DNA of 64,000 nucleotides from Puccinia triticina (lineage: Eukaryota > Basidiomycota > Pucciniomycetes > Pucciniales > Pucciniaceae): NCBI RefSeq assembly GCF_026914185.1, contig NC_070561.1:4650001-4714000 (forward strand). Reading direction: 5' to 3'. The position numbers and the translations under genes were made by a program. Below the pieces are notes generated by a model. The model was not told the origin of the DNA, searched no databases, and saw only the letters and a list, made by a program, of their open reading frames with translations. Of this stretch, positions 43,239 to 55,188 are shown one piece after another (the stretch's first letter is position 1; every line of letters begins with the position of its first letter).

Positions 43239-43651
43239 CCGGCCCGCGCAACATATACATTTATCTTTATCAATTGCACGCGCCGTGCAGATGAAAGGTT
43301 GTCAAAGAATGGCGACCGTCACTAGCTGGTCCAGGACCTGGTTCATCAAGTAAGATCTGGAGGTCACAATGATTTCGACGACGGCATGACTTGAAAGCTC
43401 CGTCCGTTGAATCAAGTCATAAGGCCAAGGAGCTCGACGAAATGCCGCGGAAACGAAAGAATGAACAGCATTCTAAATAAATAAAAAAGTCATCGACTCT
43501 CTCTCCGCGTTCGGCTTTTAGATGCGTTGGTCTCTGCTCGAAACAGGACCCTGGAAACCCCCTGTAGAGGTGGGTAACCAAAATGTATGAATTTTTTGGC
43601 CAAAACCAAAAAGGGTACTCACCAAATATGTATGAATGGCCTTTTTTTGGC
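43239..43651. other. Repeat remnant between the two Gypsy elements
   Basis: No gene. Positions about 43545-43650 (CCTGTAGAGGTGGGTAACCA, GGGTACTCACCAAATATG) recur inverted and in part directly at about 53815-54010. Gypsy 2 inserted in this repeat. Confidence 0.55.
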
Positions 43652-43656
43652 ATGAG

Positions 43657-44184
43657 TGTGAGGGCCGGGCTACTATTCAGTTCGCTATATATAGGCTATG
43701 AAGATAATCCAAGAGGATTTCTCGCCGATTGCTTGAACAGTAACCTTTACTCTAATGTTTATCGTTTGTAAGATGATTTTATTTGTATATAATGAAGTTT
43801 TGATTTCTCGGATAAAACATTTCGAGGAAACAAAGACAAAGAATATCTCGATGAAGAAAAAGAGAAAGAGAGGGGGAAACAATCTCCAGAGTCGCAAGGT
43901 AACAACCAAATCAAAAGACAATCCGATGACGACACATTATGAAAGCACTTCATAATGAAAGTGATTGAATCTAAATACTCCGATCATAAGAAACCCATGA
44001 TCAGTAAGCATCCTGCTGCCCAATCGAAAACCTAGTCAGCCGCATTACTAATCGCGAAGAGATTAGCATAACTCTAAGAAACATCCCGCTGCCCGATTGA
44101 ATACCTAGTCAGCTGCATTACTAATCGCGAAGAGATTGGCAAAACTCTAAGAAATAAGCAATAAAATCTGCCTAGATCGTTACA
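43657..44184 (-). repeat. LTR of Gypsy 2 (3' in element sense)
   Basis: 528 bp. Contains CGCTATATATAGGC and a duplicated block around AGTCAGC(C/T)GCATTACTAATCGC at about 44034 and 44110. Confidence 0.95.
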
Positions 44185-44214
44185 AAATAAGGTCAGCCTA
44201 ATACCCTGAACCAA

Positions 44215-45930
44215 TCATTCAGCAATCACCTTTTCATTAGACTTCTTCTTCTTTTTATTCATTTCATTTTGTTTTCGAAAATTGTCCAAATAAGAGTTAG
44301 CCGCCACAGGAACGTGGTTCTGAGAAACCCATGTGTCCTCACCTGGGGTAGAGTTCTTCCAAGACATGAGATAATCAAACTTACCCTTCTTCACCGGCCT
44401 GACGTCCGATACCGCCTTTATCGCAGTCCAATCGACTATTTCATCGTCCGTGTAATACTTTTCCTTAATACCCAAGCCTACACGACGTTCCGCCATAACA
44501 TTTGGATCTATGTAAGGAACTATCAAAGAGACATTAAAAACAGGATGTAATTTTGGATAGTCTCTTGACAGGTCCAACTTTACCGCATTCACACCAACCA
44601 TCTTGATTACCTTAAATGGGCCGATATATCTGTAATCTAACTTTGAATTCATGCACCGAGATTGGATGAAGTTGCGTCTAAGCAAGACTTGATCCCCTTC
44701 AGCATAAAATGGAGCATCCCTCCTACCTTTATTATAATAAGCAGCTTGCTTGACACGCGCCTGATGAAGGCACTCCATTGCCGTCTCTTGCGTGATCTGT
44801 AAATCTTCCAAAAAATCATCCAGACCCTTTTGCCCCGTGCTCTCAGTCATGATATTGAATCTAGGATGAAAGCCGTAATTAAAGAAAAACGGAGAAATTT
44901 TCAGACTTGCCAAATCCATATTATTGATGGAAAATTCCGCCATTTCCAAACACTTATCCCAGTTATCCTGGTAATAAGAACAAAAATGGCGTAAATAATC
45001 CTCCACAACTTGATTCATTTGTTCCGTCTGACCATCAGTCTGCGGATGATACGCGGTGGATAAGGCCAATTGTATGTTTAAAGACTTCATAAGACAAGAC
45101 CAGAAACTACTCACAAACGTGCTTCCCCTGTTGGAGACAATCTTATCCGGCAACCCATGCAATTTAAAAACATTCTTCCTAAAGAGGTTAGCTAAAACAG
45201 ACGAGGAAGAAGCCTCCTTGCAAGGGATGAAATGGGACATCTTACTTAAAAGATCAATGACCACCAAGATCAAATCAAACCCACCAGAAGTAGGCAACTT
45301 CACAATCATATCCATTCCTATGACGCTCCAGGGTTTCGGATCTGCCACAATTGAAACCAATTTGCCCTCCGCTGCGCGTTGTCGCGCCTTAACTCTTTGA
45401 CAGGAATCGCAAGAGTTAACATACTTTGTAACAAAAGGCTTAATACCCGGCCAAGAAAAGGTCCGCATTAAAGTGGAAAGCGTCCTAGCTATACCTGGAT
45501 GCCCCTCCGCCGCCAAATCGTGATAAAGAGTCACCAATCGGGTCCTCGCGGCAAATGGAACAAAGATTCTCCCTTTATGCCAGTAAGCATTGTCGACAAA
45601 ACAGACCCCGGTTAATACCTTTTCCTCCGCGGAGTATAGACCTGCAAAATAATCTAACAACACTCAAGAGGGCCGCTGGAAAAACAAGTCATGAGCAGAA
45701 AAAGGAGTTTGGACCGAGTCCGCCTCACTCTCATTAATCGCACCGCAATCTACCATATGCTTTACTATCAAGTCGACATCAGTACTCATCCTACATCCAT
45801 CATAGTAATCATCCCTCCGACTAGGACCTTCCGCCGGATTCCTAGACCCACTAACATGATAGATTAGCATATTAAAATTATCCAAAAGCAAGGCCCAGCG
45901 TGCCTGCTTTGGCAATAAGTATTTAGCCGT
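44215..45930 (-). pseudogene. Gypsy 2 pol, RNase H end, integrase and chromodomain-like tail
   Basis: Continues the minus-strand frame broken at the LTR insertion: KYLLPKQARWALLLDNFN (RNase H end), YHVSGSRNPAEGPSRR, then TGA at 45664 where Arg fits (QRPS-stop-VLLDYFAGLY). Integrase: zinc region HDLAAEGHPG...CDSC, IGMDMIVKLPTSGGF with the first Asp, KIVSNRGSTFVSSFW in which the second catalytic Asp is Asn, TDGQTEQMNQVVEDYLR with Glu. The Gypsy GPF-like region is YRYIGPFKVIKM. The C-terminal VDWTAIKAVSDVRP...FDYLMSWKNSTPGEDTWV looks like a chromodomain, which would direct integration to heterochromatin. The integrase is probably inactive because of the Asp loss. Confidence 0.85.
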
Positions 45931-46719
45931 TGTGGTGGACAGATCAGGACACGGGGTAAATTTAGGATTTCTTTGCGCATGGAGCGCGCCGGAAGACTCA
46001 AGACATCAAGAACCTCAAGGCTTCTTCAAGTTTCATTGGCGCATCGTGGCGCATTCCCAAGGCGTTTCAGGATTTCCTTCCTCTTTTCTTTCCTCCCCTT
46101 CTGTCTCTGTGTGGATGTGTTTATTTTCTTGTGATTTTACTTTCTTTATGTCCTGTTATTTTCCCTTTCATTCTGCGCGCGTTGGATTGGTTTGGATGTA
46201 GGAGGGTTGGTCTTTATTTTGTTTTGTCTGTTTTGTTTTGTTTTTGTCTCTGGTCTTGTTTTGTGTAGCGCGCGTGCGCGCTAGGTTGTGATGAGATGTC
46301 TGCTACATGTCACAAACTCCAAGGTTTGAGTTCAGTTTGAACTCAGGCTTTGGAGCGGCATGGACCCACTCTGAACCATAATTTTCAGTCTCTCCATCAA
46401 AATCAAAGTTATATACGTCTTGGCAAGCTGTTTGCCCGAAGTTTCTCCTCCTGTTAAGTTCATTACCCCGCAAACGCCGATCTTCCCCATCTTCTGGTTT
46501 AGATCACACTTCCGCCGGCAGTATCCCTGGTTCTCTCTCAAAACAAAATCCGCCGACGCGCATCTCCAGCCGTTGTAAAATCATTCCCCCCCCAACGCTA
46601 CACGACTCATCGCGCTCCTTTTTTGGCCAATCACCCCGGAGGGCATACACATCTCAGGTTCTTTGCTTTCTTTCCCCTGCCCAAACTGCTGCTGGCCTAG
46701 CACCGGCCAGAGCTCCTCA
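45931..46719. mobile_element. Solo LTR inserted in Gypsy 2 pol, 789 bp
   Basis: TGTGGTGGACAGATC ... AGAGCTCCTCA flanked by CCGT (45927-45930, 46720-46723). Removing it rejoins NLLYFWT to AKYLLPKQARW exactly. TGTGGTG is the same tip as the gag-inserted LTR at 36714. Contains GTTTTGTCTGTTTTGTTTTG simple sequence near 46219. No coding. Confidence 0.85.
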
Positions 46720-49700
46720 CCGTCCAAAAATATAATAAATTGGAATGATCAGAGAACATCTTAACAGGATTTTCCGTACCCATCAACCAAGCCCGCCATT
46801 CCTGACAAGCCAAAACTATTGCCAACAACTCCAAATCAAAGATCTTCCACAAACGCTCCCGCTCCAAAAGCTTGCAAGAAAAATAGCTGACTGGCAAAAA
46901 GTCTCCATTTGTGTTTGGCTGACTGAGAACCGCCGCAATCGCAGACCCCAAGGAATCTACATGAACCACCCTATCCCTGTCAAAGTTAAAATGAAGGAGG
47001 AGGGGTTCTTTAACAAATAGTTTCTTCAAAGCCTTGAATGCTCTAACAGCCTCATTTGAATCCAAAAATTTAGAATTGCTGTACTTTTCTTGAGTTAACG
47101 TAGTCAAAGGACCCGCAACAGTCAAGAACTGCGGAATAAAACGTCTATAGAAATTTGTAAAGCCCAGAAACTTACGCAAACCCCGCACCGTTGCCGGAAA
47201 AGGCCATTCGTCAATGGTCTGTAACTTTGACTTATTCATCTTAATACCCGTGTCAGTAATGTCAAAGCCTAAGAAAGTAACCTTAGAGCAGAAAAACTCG
47301 CACTTATTTAACGAAGCCTTTAAAGAGAATTCCTGTAGCTTCTGCAGAATACATCCCAAATCCGTGAGATGTTGCTCTCTAGTCTTAGAGTAAATTAGTA
47401 TGTCGTCAATATAAACAAAGCAGCAGACATCCAGAAATTCTCGCAGAACATGCTGGATAAAACGCTGAAAGGTAGCAGGAGCATTTGCCAAACCAAACGG
47501 CATTACCTGGTATTCATACAAACCCCACGGTGTGCGAAAAGCCATCTTCCATTCGTGACCTTCCGCCACCCGCAACAAGTTAAATGCCGCCTTGAGATCT
47601 ATTTTTGACAAAAACTTGCAACCCTGCAAATTGTTCAGCAAATGAGCAATTACCGGCAGGGGATAGGAATCTCTAACCGTCAAACCGTTCAATATTTGGT
47701 AATCAACACAGGGACAATTTGCCTTACCCGGAACTTTGACATAAAAGATTGGCGCCGCCGCGGACAAAGAAGAAACCCGTATGAAGCCCTTGGCCAAGTT
47801 ATTGTCTACATAAGATTTCAACTCGTCCCTTTCAGTTTTGCTCAGGTTATACATCTTACCAAAAGGTGGAACAGCCCCTTCCTTCAGATTTACTTGACAA
47901 TCAAATTGCCCTCGATGAGGGGGCAAGTCCGCCAAACTTTCAGTCACGAAAAAATCTGAAAAGGTGTCTGTGAGCGACCTCGCTTCATTACACAAAGACA
48001 ACTCAGAAACATTCTGTACAACATCATACATTACAATATCTCCATCGGGACCACCTACAAACGACCCAGAATACTTTAACCACGAGTTGCCTAGTATAAT
48101 GTCCGCTGATGATAAATTGGTTAAGTATAATACAACCCGAGAGAGAAGAAAAGAATTGGAATTGGTAGGAATTAAAACATTCCCTTTTACATAAGAAACA
48201 ATATCACCCGACGACGCCGTTGATCCGTCAAAAGACTTGCATTGCAACCCCACCGCCATCGGAAAAGTCTCTAAGTTAATCTTATTTGCAAAATTAATGT
48301 CAATAAACGAGGCGGATGCGCCAGAATCAACCAAAACAAGTACATCAGCTTTTCTATCATTGTTAATTAGCAGAGATCCATTGAAAAACAATCGATTATC
48401 AGACCAAACACATTTCTTAATGTAATAAGAGCGAATACTGTTTGAACCACTCATTTGCTCCGCCATACACGAGTTGAAGTAAATCTCCCCAGCCGACATA
48501 TCTCTCATATTGACTACATCAGCCGCCAAAGAAGGATCCTCCTTTTTAGCCGATGAATCCGTTGCCTTCTTTTTGAAAGGCAAACCGTCGATCTCCGCCA
48601 GAGACTGTCTCTTCTTGCCTTTTCCTTTTCTATCTGGAGGAGGGGAAGGCAAATCGCTAAGGGCAGGTTGAGAACGGGGCTGAGATCGAGTCGGAGGACG
48701 AGTGGCCACCGGCACATCCGACCGATGTTCAGCTGCCCTCATCGAATCGCTACGACCGCCACCGCGCTTCTTTCGTCCTGTGAGACCACCCCATTCCTTC
48801 CACAACGCCAACATGTCTGTCATATCCATTTCCATCTCTTCTCCCAACACACATCCTCGTCGATTATAGTGTGCAGTGTCGAAAGCCCCTCCACAGCGAT
48901 TGCAGATGTTACGCTCCACACAAGCTCTTCGGAAAGCCGAGTAAGAAAATCCCAAGTCCTTCATCGCTGCCGTGACTTCGTCCAAATCCATTGGTTCGCC
49001 TTTGGATAATTTAACTGGGACGGGAGGCTGTCGGGGAACAGAAGACTGGGCAGCTTGATGGCCACCAGCAATGCGCTGACAAAGATCCGGTTGTGCTGGT
49101 GGTTGCTGCTTTTGATGAGAGCGGGGGTCCAAAATCTTGCTGACGCCCGCAACGTTCCTCGAGACCACCGACGCTATCGCCTGTCTCTCCTCCAAGCCCA
49201 CAGTTTCATCCCAAGGTCCTCGGAAAAGCGCCAGCTTGATGATATTCGGATCAATAGCTTTGTCGTAAGCCAGGCATTTCGTCCGCTCGGCCAGCTTCAA
49301 AGGGCGCAACAAAGCATTAAAAATGATGTTGAATTCTTCGATTGATTTAGAGCCTTGTCGAGCCGAATTAAACGCCGCCTCAACTTGCTCCAACTCATGG
49401 ATATTAGCAAAGGTTCGCTCAATTGTTTTGATGAAGGATTCTGCGTCGTGCAACTCAGCAATAACATAATCCATCATTGAAGAAGCTTGCAATGCCGGTA
49501 AATCCAAAATCAAAGCGTTTTTCGACAACAATCCACGCCACCAAGTGTAAGACGGAACCTCTTCATCCATTCGTCCAGAAGCCGGTCGGAAAAACCCCGA
49601 AATCCAAAGAATCTTTTGTTTTTCAGTATTGAACTGATCTCCAATTCGCTCAAAGGTATTGCAAATGTAAAAACAAAAATTGTTAGTCTCGCGAGGCATG

Positions 49701-49931
49701 CCGGTGAAATAAATATGCGGCTTGTGAGGAGGTTCAATAAAAATCTTAGAGCATCTCCAGCGCGGGCGGTAGTTTTGCGGCTGTAAAACCCGCGGTTGCA
49801 GCCCGAACTTTGGATATTCAAGTTTTACAGCCGGCGAGTCAACCACCGCAAAGTAGCTAGGTCAAGGCTGCAAATCACCATCAACCTCGAATTCCGGCTC
49901 GGCATTCCTCCCCAGTACCAAGCAGCCAGCA

Positions 49932-50773
49932 TGGAACACCATTCAATCTTTGAAAACATCCTGAAATCACAATTCGCCATACTCTCTGCATCAAGGATGA
50001 TCCGATCAGTCATCTCGGATACGGCAATGATTCTCGCCGAAGAAGACCAGGACAGCAAACCTCAGCCAAAACATGGAGGCTCGCAACCAGGTCAGTCACC
50101 CAACCTACCACGCAACTTTCAAGCTGGATACGATCAACTATTCAAAGATTACTTCAGTGATTCACCAATCTACACGGAAAACTTGTTCCGGCGACGTTTC
50201 CGGATGCATAGGCCGCTTTTCTTAAAGATTGTACACGATATCACGGAGTATGACCGATATTTTGTCCAGAAAAACAATGCACTCGGCAAGCCTGGCTTGC
50301 ACCCGCTCCAAAAAATTACTTCGTCAATCCGTATGCTAGCCTACGGAGGAGCTGCAGATGCAAACGATGAGTACCTTCGCATCTCCGAAAGCACGGCCAT
50401 CGAAAGTCTCACTCGTTTTTGTGCCGCCGTTATTGAGATCTATGGGAAGGAATATCTTAGGCACCCAACAGCCGATGACTTGAAACGAATCTTGGTCATA
50501 AATGAAAAGAGGGGTTTCCCCGGCATGCTCGGATCTCTAGACTGCATGCACTGGCCATGGAAGAATTGTCCGGCCGGTTGGAAAGGCCAATATCAAGGGA
50601 AAGAGAAGGTCTGTACTCTCGTCTGACTGTAGTTTTAACCAATTGAATGTAGATTGAGATAAATCTCAATTTCTCCAAATCAGGTTGCAACGATGGTTCT
50701 TGAGGGTGTTGTATCCCAAGACCTATGGTTTTGGCATGCCTTCTTTGGGCTTGGACTTCTTCTTTTGAGGTTT
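49932..50773 (+). pseudogene. Truncated PIF/Harbinger transposase (element 2)
   Basis: MEHHSIFENILKSQF at the start; LFRRRFRMHRPLFLKIV, LQKITSSIRMLAYGGAADAN, DEYLRISESTAIESLTRFC, YLRHPTADDLKRIL, RGFPGMLGSLDCMHWPWKNC (first catalytic Asp). After an intron 50609-50683 it continues VATMVLEGVVSQDLWFWHAF and stops soon after FFGLG, where the remaining catalytic Asp and Glu should follow. The break coincides with the start of the converging gene's 3' end. Plant-like PIF branch, unlike the Harbinger at 15384. Confidence 0.85.
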
Positions 50774-51063
50774 TTTGGTTGAATCGTTTGGGATGGTAGG
50801 TTTGTCGACTTTGGGATGCTCGTCGGTGGTTTTATCATCTTTTGACTTGATTTTTTTTGAAGGTGGCTTGGTATTGTTTCTGGTTTCGTCCTCAACAATG
50901 TCAATAGTACGAGCATCTATAAAGAATGAGTCAATCTGATGTACATAGCTTGAATTTGATGTGTGGATATTTTTCACGTACTTGGTTTCTTTGCCTTCGA
51001 AACACTCTTTTTTGGTGTGGTTGCGGGAGCTGGGGTGGATTTGGTACTGGATTTTGGTGGCAT
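50723..51063 (-). pseudogene. Second-gene remnant of Harbinger 2
   Basis: Minus-strand MPPKSSTKSTPAPATTPKKS from 51063. After an intron-like gap near 50985 it continues KNIHTSNSSYVHQIDSFF and a Lys-rich tail KKPQKKKSKPKEG. Low-complexity, basic, likely nuclear. No Myb helices remain, so most of the DNA-binding part is missing or elsewhere. Confidence 0.5.
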
Positions 51064-51887
51064 TCTTGTTGAGGAGACTTTGAAGTTGATGTTTGGTGTT
51101 GCTATTGGGGGTTGGGAGTCGGTGTGGTGATGGAATTTTGATGGTGTTGTGTTTTTGTGGGACTGTAGAGGGGAGCTAGATTTGGAGCCTTGGCCAAAAA
51201 TTGTACCGCCCCGCTTTCACTACCGCCCGATTTACCCCCCGCGATGGGGGCCAAGTTTTGAGGGCGGGGCTGTATAGTCCCGTTACAGCCGCGATTTACC
51301 GCCCGCGCTGGAGATGCTCTTAGGGCGATCAGATGATTGCACGCCCACGTGCTCCAATCGACCAAGTCTCCCAAACAACCCTTCGTGGACCCCATCCACA
51401 ACACCTCGCAAATGCGCCATTGATTCTTGATTTTCCGTTCAGAACTTGAGCAATTTGGAATGAAAAATTGACTTGACGTTCTTCGCGTCGTTTTCTAAGG
51501 AAGCAATCGCCTTCTTGTCGTGACGGGCTTGAGTCTGCAATTGAGCAATTGAAGCCGCTTGTGACTCGATTAGGGTGGATTGATGACTGTTATCAACTTT
51601 CAAGTTGGACAATAAACTGGACAAATCTTCTTGGACCCCGGATACCACCCCAGCTGGAAAATCTTGAACGGCCGGAATTGGACAAGGTGAAAAGTTTCCC
51701 CCAATTGGCCCAGCAACAGGCGGCAGATCTCGAGCGCCAGAAATCGGTCGGGGAGAAAAGTTAATGAACAAACGTGAATTATGATCAAATGGGGAGGGCG
51801 TGTTGACCGAGAAAAACGGATTAGGTTGAGCTGGAATTGGCATCTGGATTTGCATCGCCGGTAATTGAGGGTATAAAGGCTCGGAAA

Positions 51888-52037
51888 CTGCACGGTACAG
51901 TCCGGCGGCGGTCAGCTCTCCACGCGTCGATCCCGGTATCCAATCTCGGTTAATTGCTAAGCATAGTTGACTAACCTGCACGGTACAGTCCGGCGGCGGT
52001 CAGCTCTCCACGCGTCGATCCCGGTATCCAATCTCGG
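51888..52037. repeat. 88-bp tandem duplication in Gypsy 2 leader
   Basis: CTGCACGGTACAGTCCGGCG starts at 51888 and again at 51976, about 62 bp identical with a 26-bp spacer in the first unit. It spans the presumed gag start, so the true initiator Met is uncertain. Confidence 0.85.
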
Positions 52038-52346
52038 TGAGGAAAGAGAGAGGATCCCGGGCGTGCAAGAGCTGGACTGTACGTGCCCGGCAGTGACAGG
52101 GTTAGGGTTTGGACCTGTCACTGACGGAAGCTAAAACATCTATGTACATAGATAACCACTAAAGTTTGCCATCGTGCATCCTGAACTCTAACAGAGGGGG
52201 AGTTGGCGTAAATTGTGGAGAAACTCGGACTGGAGTGATAGGGGAGATTACCGATGGTTCAGACATAACTTTGAATAGCCAAAAATTTATAATATGTACT
52301 TTTAATCTTATAATATGTACTTTAATTTTGAAGATCAAGATATAAT

Positions 52347-52874
52347 TGTGAGGGCCGGGCTACTATTCAGTTCGCTATATATAGGCTATGAAGATAATCC
52401 AAGAGGATTTCTTGCCGATTGCTTGAACAGTAACCTTTACTCTAATGTTTATCGTTTGTAAGATGATTTTATTTGTATGTAATGAAGTTTTGATTTCTCG
52501 GATAAAACATTTCGAGGAAACAAAGACAAAGAATATCTCGATGAAGAAAAAGAGAAAGAGAGGGGGAAACAATCTCCAGAGTCGCAAGGTGACAACCAAA
52601 TCAAAAGACGATCCAATGACGACACATTATGAAAGCACGTCATAATGAAAGTGATTGAATCTAAATACTCCGATCATAAGAAACCTATGATCAGTAAGCA
52701 TCCCGCTGCCCGATCAAAAACCTAGTCAGCCGCATTACTAATCGCAAAGAGATTAGCATAACTCTAAGAAACATCCCGCTGCCCGATTGAATACCTAGTC
52801 AGCTGCATTACTAATCGCGAAGAGATTAGCAAAACTCTAAGAAATAAGCAATAAAATCCGCCTAGATCGTTACA
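52347..52874 (-). repeat. LTR of Gypsy 2 (5' in element sense)
   Basis: 528 bp partner of 43657-44184. Internal sequence next to it (ATTATATCTTGATC on the minus strand) does not look like a usual tRNA primer site. Confidence 0.95.
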
Positions 52875-53041
52875 ATGAGGGTACGCACAGAAAATGTACT
52901 TTTTTTCTCATGGGGTTGGGGGGTTGGTAACAAAGATTGTATGAAAGTTCAGGGTTGAGCAGAAAAGCACCCCGGTAACCCCCCCCCCCCCAAGGCCAGC
53001 CAACAATTTGTTTTTTTCAACTGCCCGCCGGCAAGGAGGAG

Positions 53042-53149
53042 GGGTTCTAGGCTAACTTAGCTAATTCCCTCCTCCTCGGGGGAGCAAAGAGGGTCCCTGC
53101 AGGACGGCCTCCCCCTCCAATAGAGGGACTTAGTTAAGTTAGGGTTCTA
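53042..53149. repeat. Short GC-rich palindromic element, copy 5, best preserved
   Basis: GGGTTCTAGGCTAACTTAGC...CCCTCCTCC and GGAGGG-type sequence...CTTAGTTAAGTTAGGGTTCT: a CTAACTTA/TAAGTTAG terminal inverted repeat with a GC-rich middle, and GTTCTAG directly repeated at both sides. It could be the full-length form of the family. Confidence 0.75.
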
Positions 53150-53249
53150 GGGGGTTTGAGAGCCCACAACTAGTAGCCGGCTTAATCCTGTTTAATCTAG
53201 ATTCTACTTGAATACACAGAAATTCAAGCTAATTCTCAAAAAGGTAGAA

Positions 53250-53760
53250 ACATGTCTGGGCTCATCAGAGCTCATCTGGACTTGTTCAGAATTTTCTCCA
53301 GCCTGGTCCAGCTCATTTCATTGCATATCCCTTCATTTCAATCCTTAGAAAAAAATCCAAAGTTCAATTCATCTTTGAAAAAATGTTGGTCAATACTATT
53401 GTTCCAGATCTGCATGACAAATTCTTCTCAATCTCTCTATCAGATTCACAGATACCTTGCGGAACACAAAATGACTTATTCTTTTGGCAGTTTAGCTCTC
53501 CTCCAATAATCCCTGAAGATGAAGAAGATGAGAGAATGTGGTATTTTGTGAATAAAAGCATGGATGTGGTCTTTGGTGTTGAAAACTGCAAATAAAATCT
53601 CAGGAGTGGAAAGTTTGGCATTGAAGTTGTGCTTGAGTACTTGAAGAAAGCTTGTGATCACCCCTCTTGGAATGCGGACGAGCTCCCAATTAAAACAGTC
53701 ACAATTGATCTTTTGTGGTTTTTAATCTATTTGTTTTCATTTTTTTGACTTAAAATGCTA
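53250..53760 (+). other. Unrecognised decayed coding-like stretch
   Basis: Plus-strand frame MLVNTIVPDLHDKFFSISLS...IIPEDEEDERMWYFVNK followed after a stop by FGIEVVLEYLKKACDHPSWN. The amino-acid composition is protein-like but I do not recognise a family; most likely a fragment of a mobile-element gene. Confidence 0.3.
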
Positions 53761-53814
53761 CAACTGCCTATAAGATGCTATGCAGTGAAAAGAACGGCAA
53801 GCTGGCTGCGCAAA

Positions 53815-54010
53815 AAGGCCCGCTGTGGGGTTTCTGGGCCAAAAAAAAAGGGTACACACCAAATTTGTATGGATTTTTGGGCAGAGCCCTGAGCCTACGC
53901 ACAAAACCGGTATGAATGCCTTGTGAAAATGTATGAATTTTGGCCAAATCTTGGATTTTTGGTTACCCACCTCTGTAGGGGGTTTCCAGGGTCCTCTCGA
54001 AACACTGCGC
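53815..54010 (-). repeat. Dispersed repeat family D, inverted copy
   Basis: AGGGTACACACCAAATTTGT, then GGTTACCCACCTCTG and GGGGTTTCCAGGGTCC correspond inverted to about 43545-43650. The two copies flank Gypsy 2 and its neighbours. Confidence 0.6.
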
Positions 54011-55188
54011 AATCGTCCGGGACGCAGTTCCCGTCAGACCCATCTTTTGCTGTTCGGTATATGCTCTCGTCCCCTGTCGGTTGTGAGCCGCTCTCGCTTA
54101 TCGCAGACCGACCTAAGTACTTTCAAGCACATTCGACAAAATCTTTGGCCAGCAGTTTGTTCAAGTGAGCGTCTGTGAAAACGAGATTGTGTCCAAACGT
54201 TGCATCCTTAATTCTCTTCTCGCAGTACAATTCCGTTGAAAGCAATGATGAATGGCTTGCAAGTCACTGGTCCTTTGTGAGTAGGGGATGCGGCATTCCA
54301 GTCGGGCGATCCAGGTGATTTGGCAGGCGCGCTTTCGCCGTCTTTCGATCATACCTCCTGCTGACTCTCGCCGTATACATACTAGATCTGGACCGGGTGT
54401 TGATTACTTCCGATAGTTTGGTGCATCAGAGTCTCGCCAGTCTCTTTGCTGAGCTACTAGCACAAGATGTAGGCAAACCATTTGATCTGTTTCTTAACCA
54501 GGCTGTCTGGTGCTGAAGAACAGCCCGTTTTCGCTTTCCTTTCTTCGGGGGTAGACCTCTGGACCTTCGGCCGCGCGCACCTCGCTGGATCCAGAGGAAG
54601 GCGAACCAAGTTCCGCGGTGAACTTGCAGCTGATTGGAGATTTGGAGTGCCGTAGCGCCGTGGGTTGCGAGGCTGGTTTCTGGGGGGGGCAGCTCAGGGA
54701 TTCCGGGATGAAGGATACACAATGCGGCACTTGCAATGTGTTGCTACCGGCAACATGCGTATGTCTGTCCGAGACACACAGGCACCATTTACCTTTCTTG
54801 ACACTCAAGTCGCACACAGCATGCATCTGTACACTCGACAAGCTTGATACCACTGTCTCGCTGTTCAAAGTAGAAAAGAAAAACACAGGGCATTTCGGTT
54901 GTTCTTTCTTTATCTTAGACTTTACTACATAGATCTTTTGGCTTAACAAGGGGAAGGGATTGTATGTGTACATGTAGTTTGCTTGTTCATTTTACTTATT
55001 TATTTGCGGATAGTCAAGCGATAGAAGATAGATAGAGAGGGAGAAAGGTGCGGTTTGGAACGACAATATGCAGTGGAAAGCCAAGGATGTGAGAGTTGAG
55101 GTAACGATGATCCGCACAGGATATTCGCTGAGGTTAAGTTTTCCTTTTTTATTTCTGGTGGGGGGAGCGGTTGAGAGACGTAGATGGC
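54011..55188. other. Intergenic, downstream of ALA synthase, no supported gene
   Basis: Several open frames up to 160 codons on either strand, none with recognisable domains, signal peptide or clean splice structure. The part next to 55189 should be the 3' untranslated region of the ALA synthase gene. Confidence 0.4.

Larger units (their letters stand above)
49749..51319 (+). mobile_element. PIF/Harbinger element 2, internally deleted, 1571 bp
   Basis: Termini GAGCATCTCCAGCGCGGGCG and its inverted copy, a tip sequence seen widely in PIF/Harbinger elements, flanked by TTA (49746-49748, 51320-51322). Excision restores the Gypsy 2 gag frame (SSDRP to KIFIEPP). It contains the 5' half of a transposase (plus) and a converging second gene (minus), fused at about 50745, so the transposase 3' half has been lost. 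Confidence 0.92.
46720..51981 (-). pseudogene. Gypsy 2 gag-pol, gag to RNase H, split by Harbinger
   Basis: One continuous minus-strand frame after removing the Harbinger (49749-51319). Gag starts about 51981 (MQIQMPIPAQ), with a coiled coil near SIAQLQTQARHDKKAIASLE; TGA at 51439 replaces Arg. It then runs MAHLRGVVDG (51420) through the insertion to KIFIEPPHKPHIYF, capsid EEFNIIFNALLRPLKLAERT and a zinc knuckle CNRCGGAFDTAHYNRRGC. Protease VLVDSGASASFID. RT: FLSKIDLKAAFNLLRV, MPFGLANAPATFQRF, FVYIDDILIYSKTREQ. RNase H VVHVDSLGSAIAAVLSQ, where the expected Asp of the DAS motif reads Asp-Ser. It ends at the LTR insertion at 46720. Gag and pol share one frame, so no frameshift is needed here. 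Confidence 0.88.
43657..52874 (-). mobile_element. Ty3/Gypsy retrotransposon 2, 9.2 kb, older
   Basis: 528-bp LTRs 43657-44184 and 52347-52874, starting TGTGAGGGCCGGGC and ending ATCGTTACA, flanked by the perfect duplication ATGAG (43652-43656, 52875-52879). Gag-pol is on the minus strand in one frame. LTRs differ at several sites, so it is older than Gypsy 1. It is disrupted by an inserted LTR (45931-46719), a Harbinger (49749-51319) and two in-frame TGA. Confidence 0.95.

Noticed and set aside
53250..53760. Functional gene
   Set aside because: No start-to-stop frame, no recognised domain, and a stop within the best segment.
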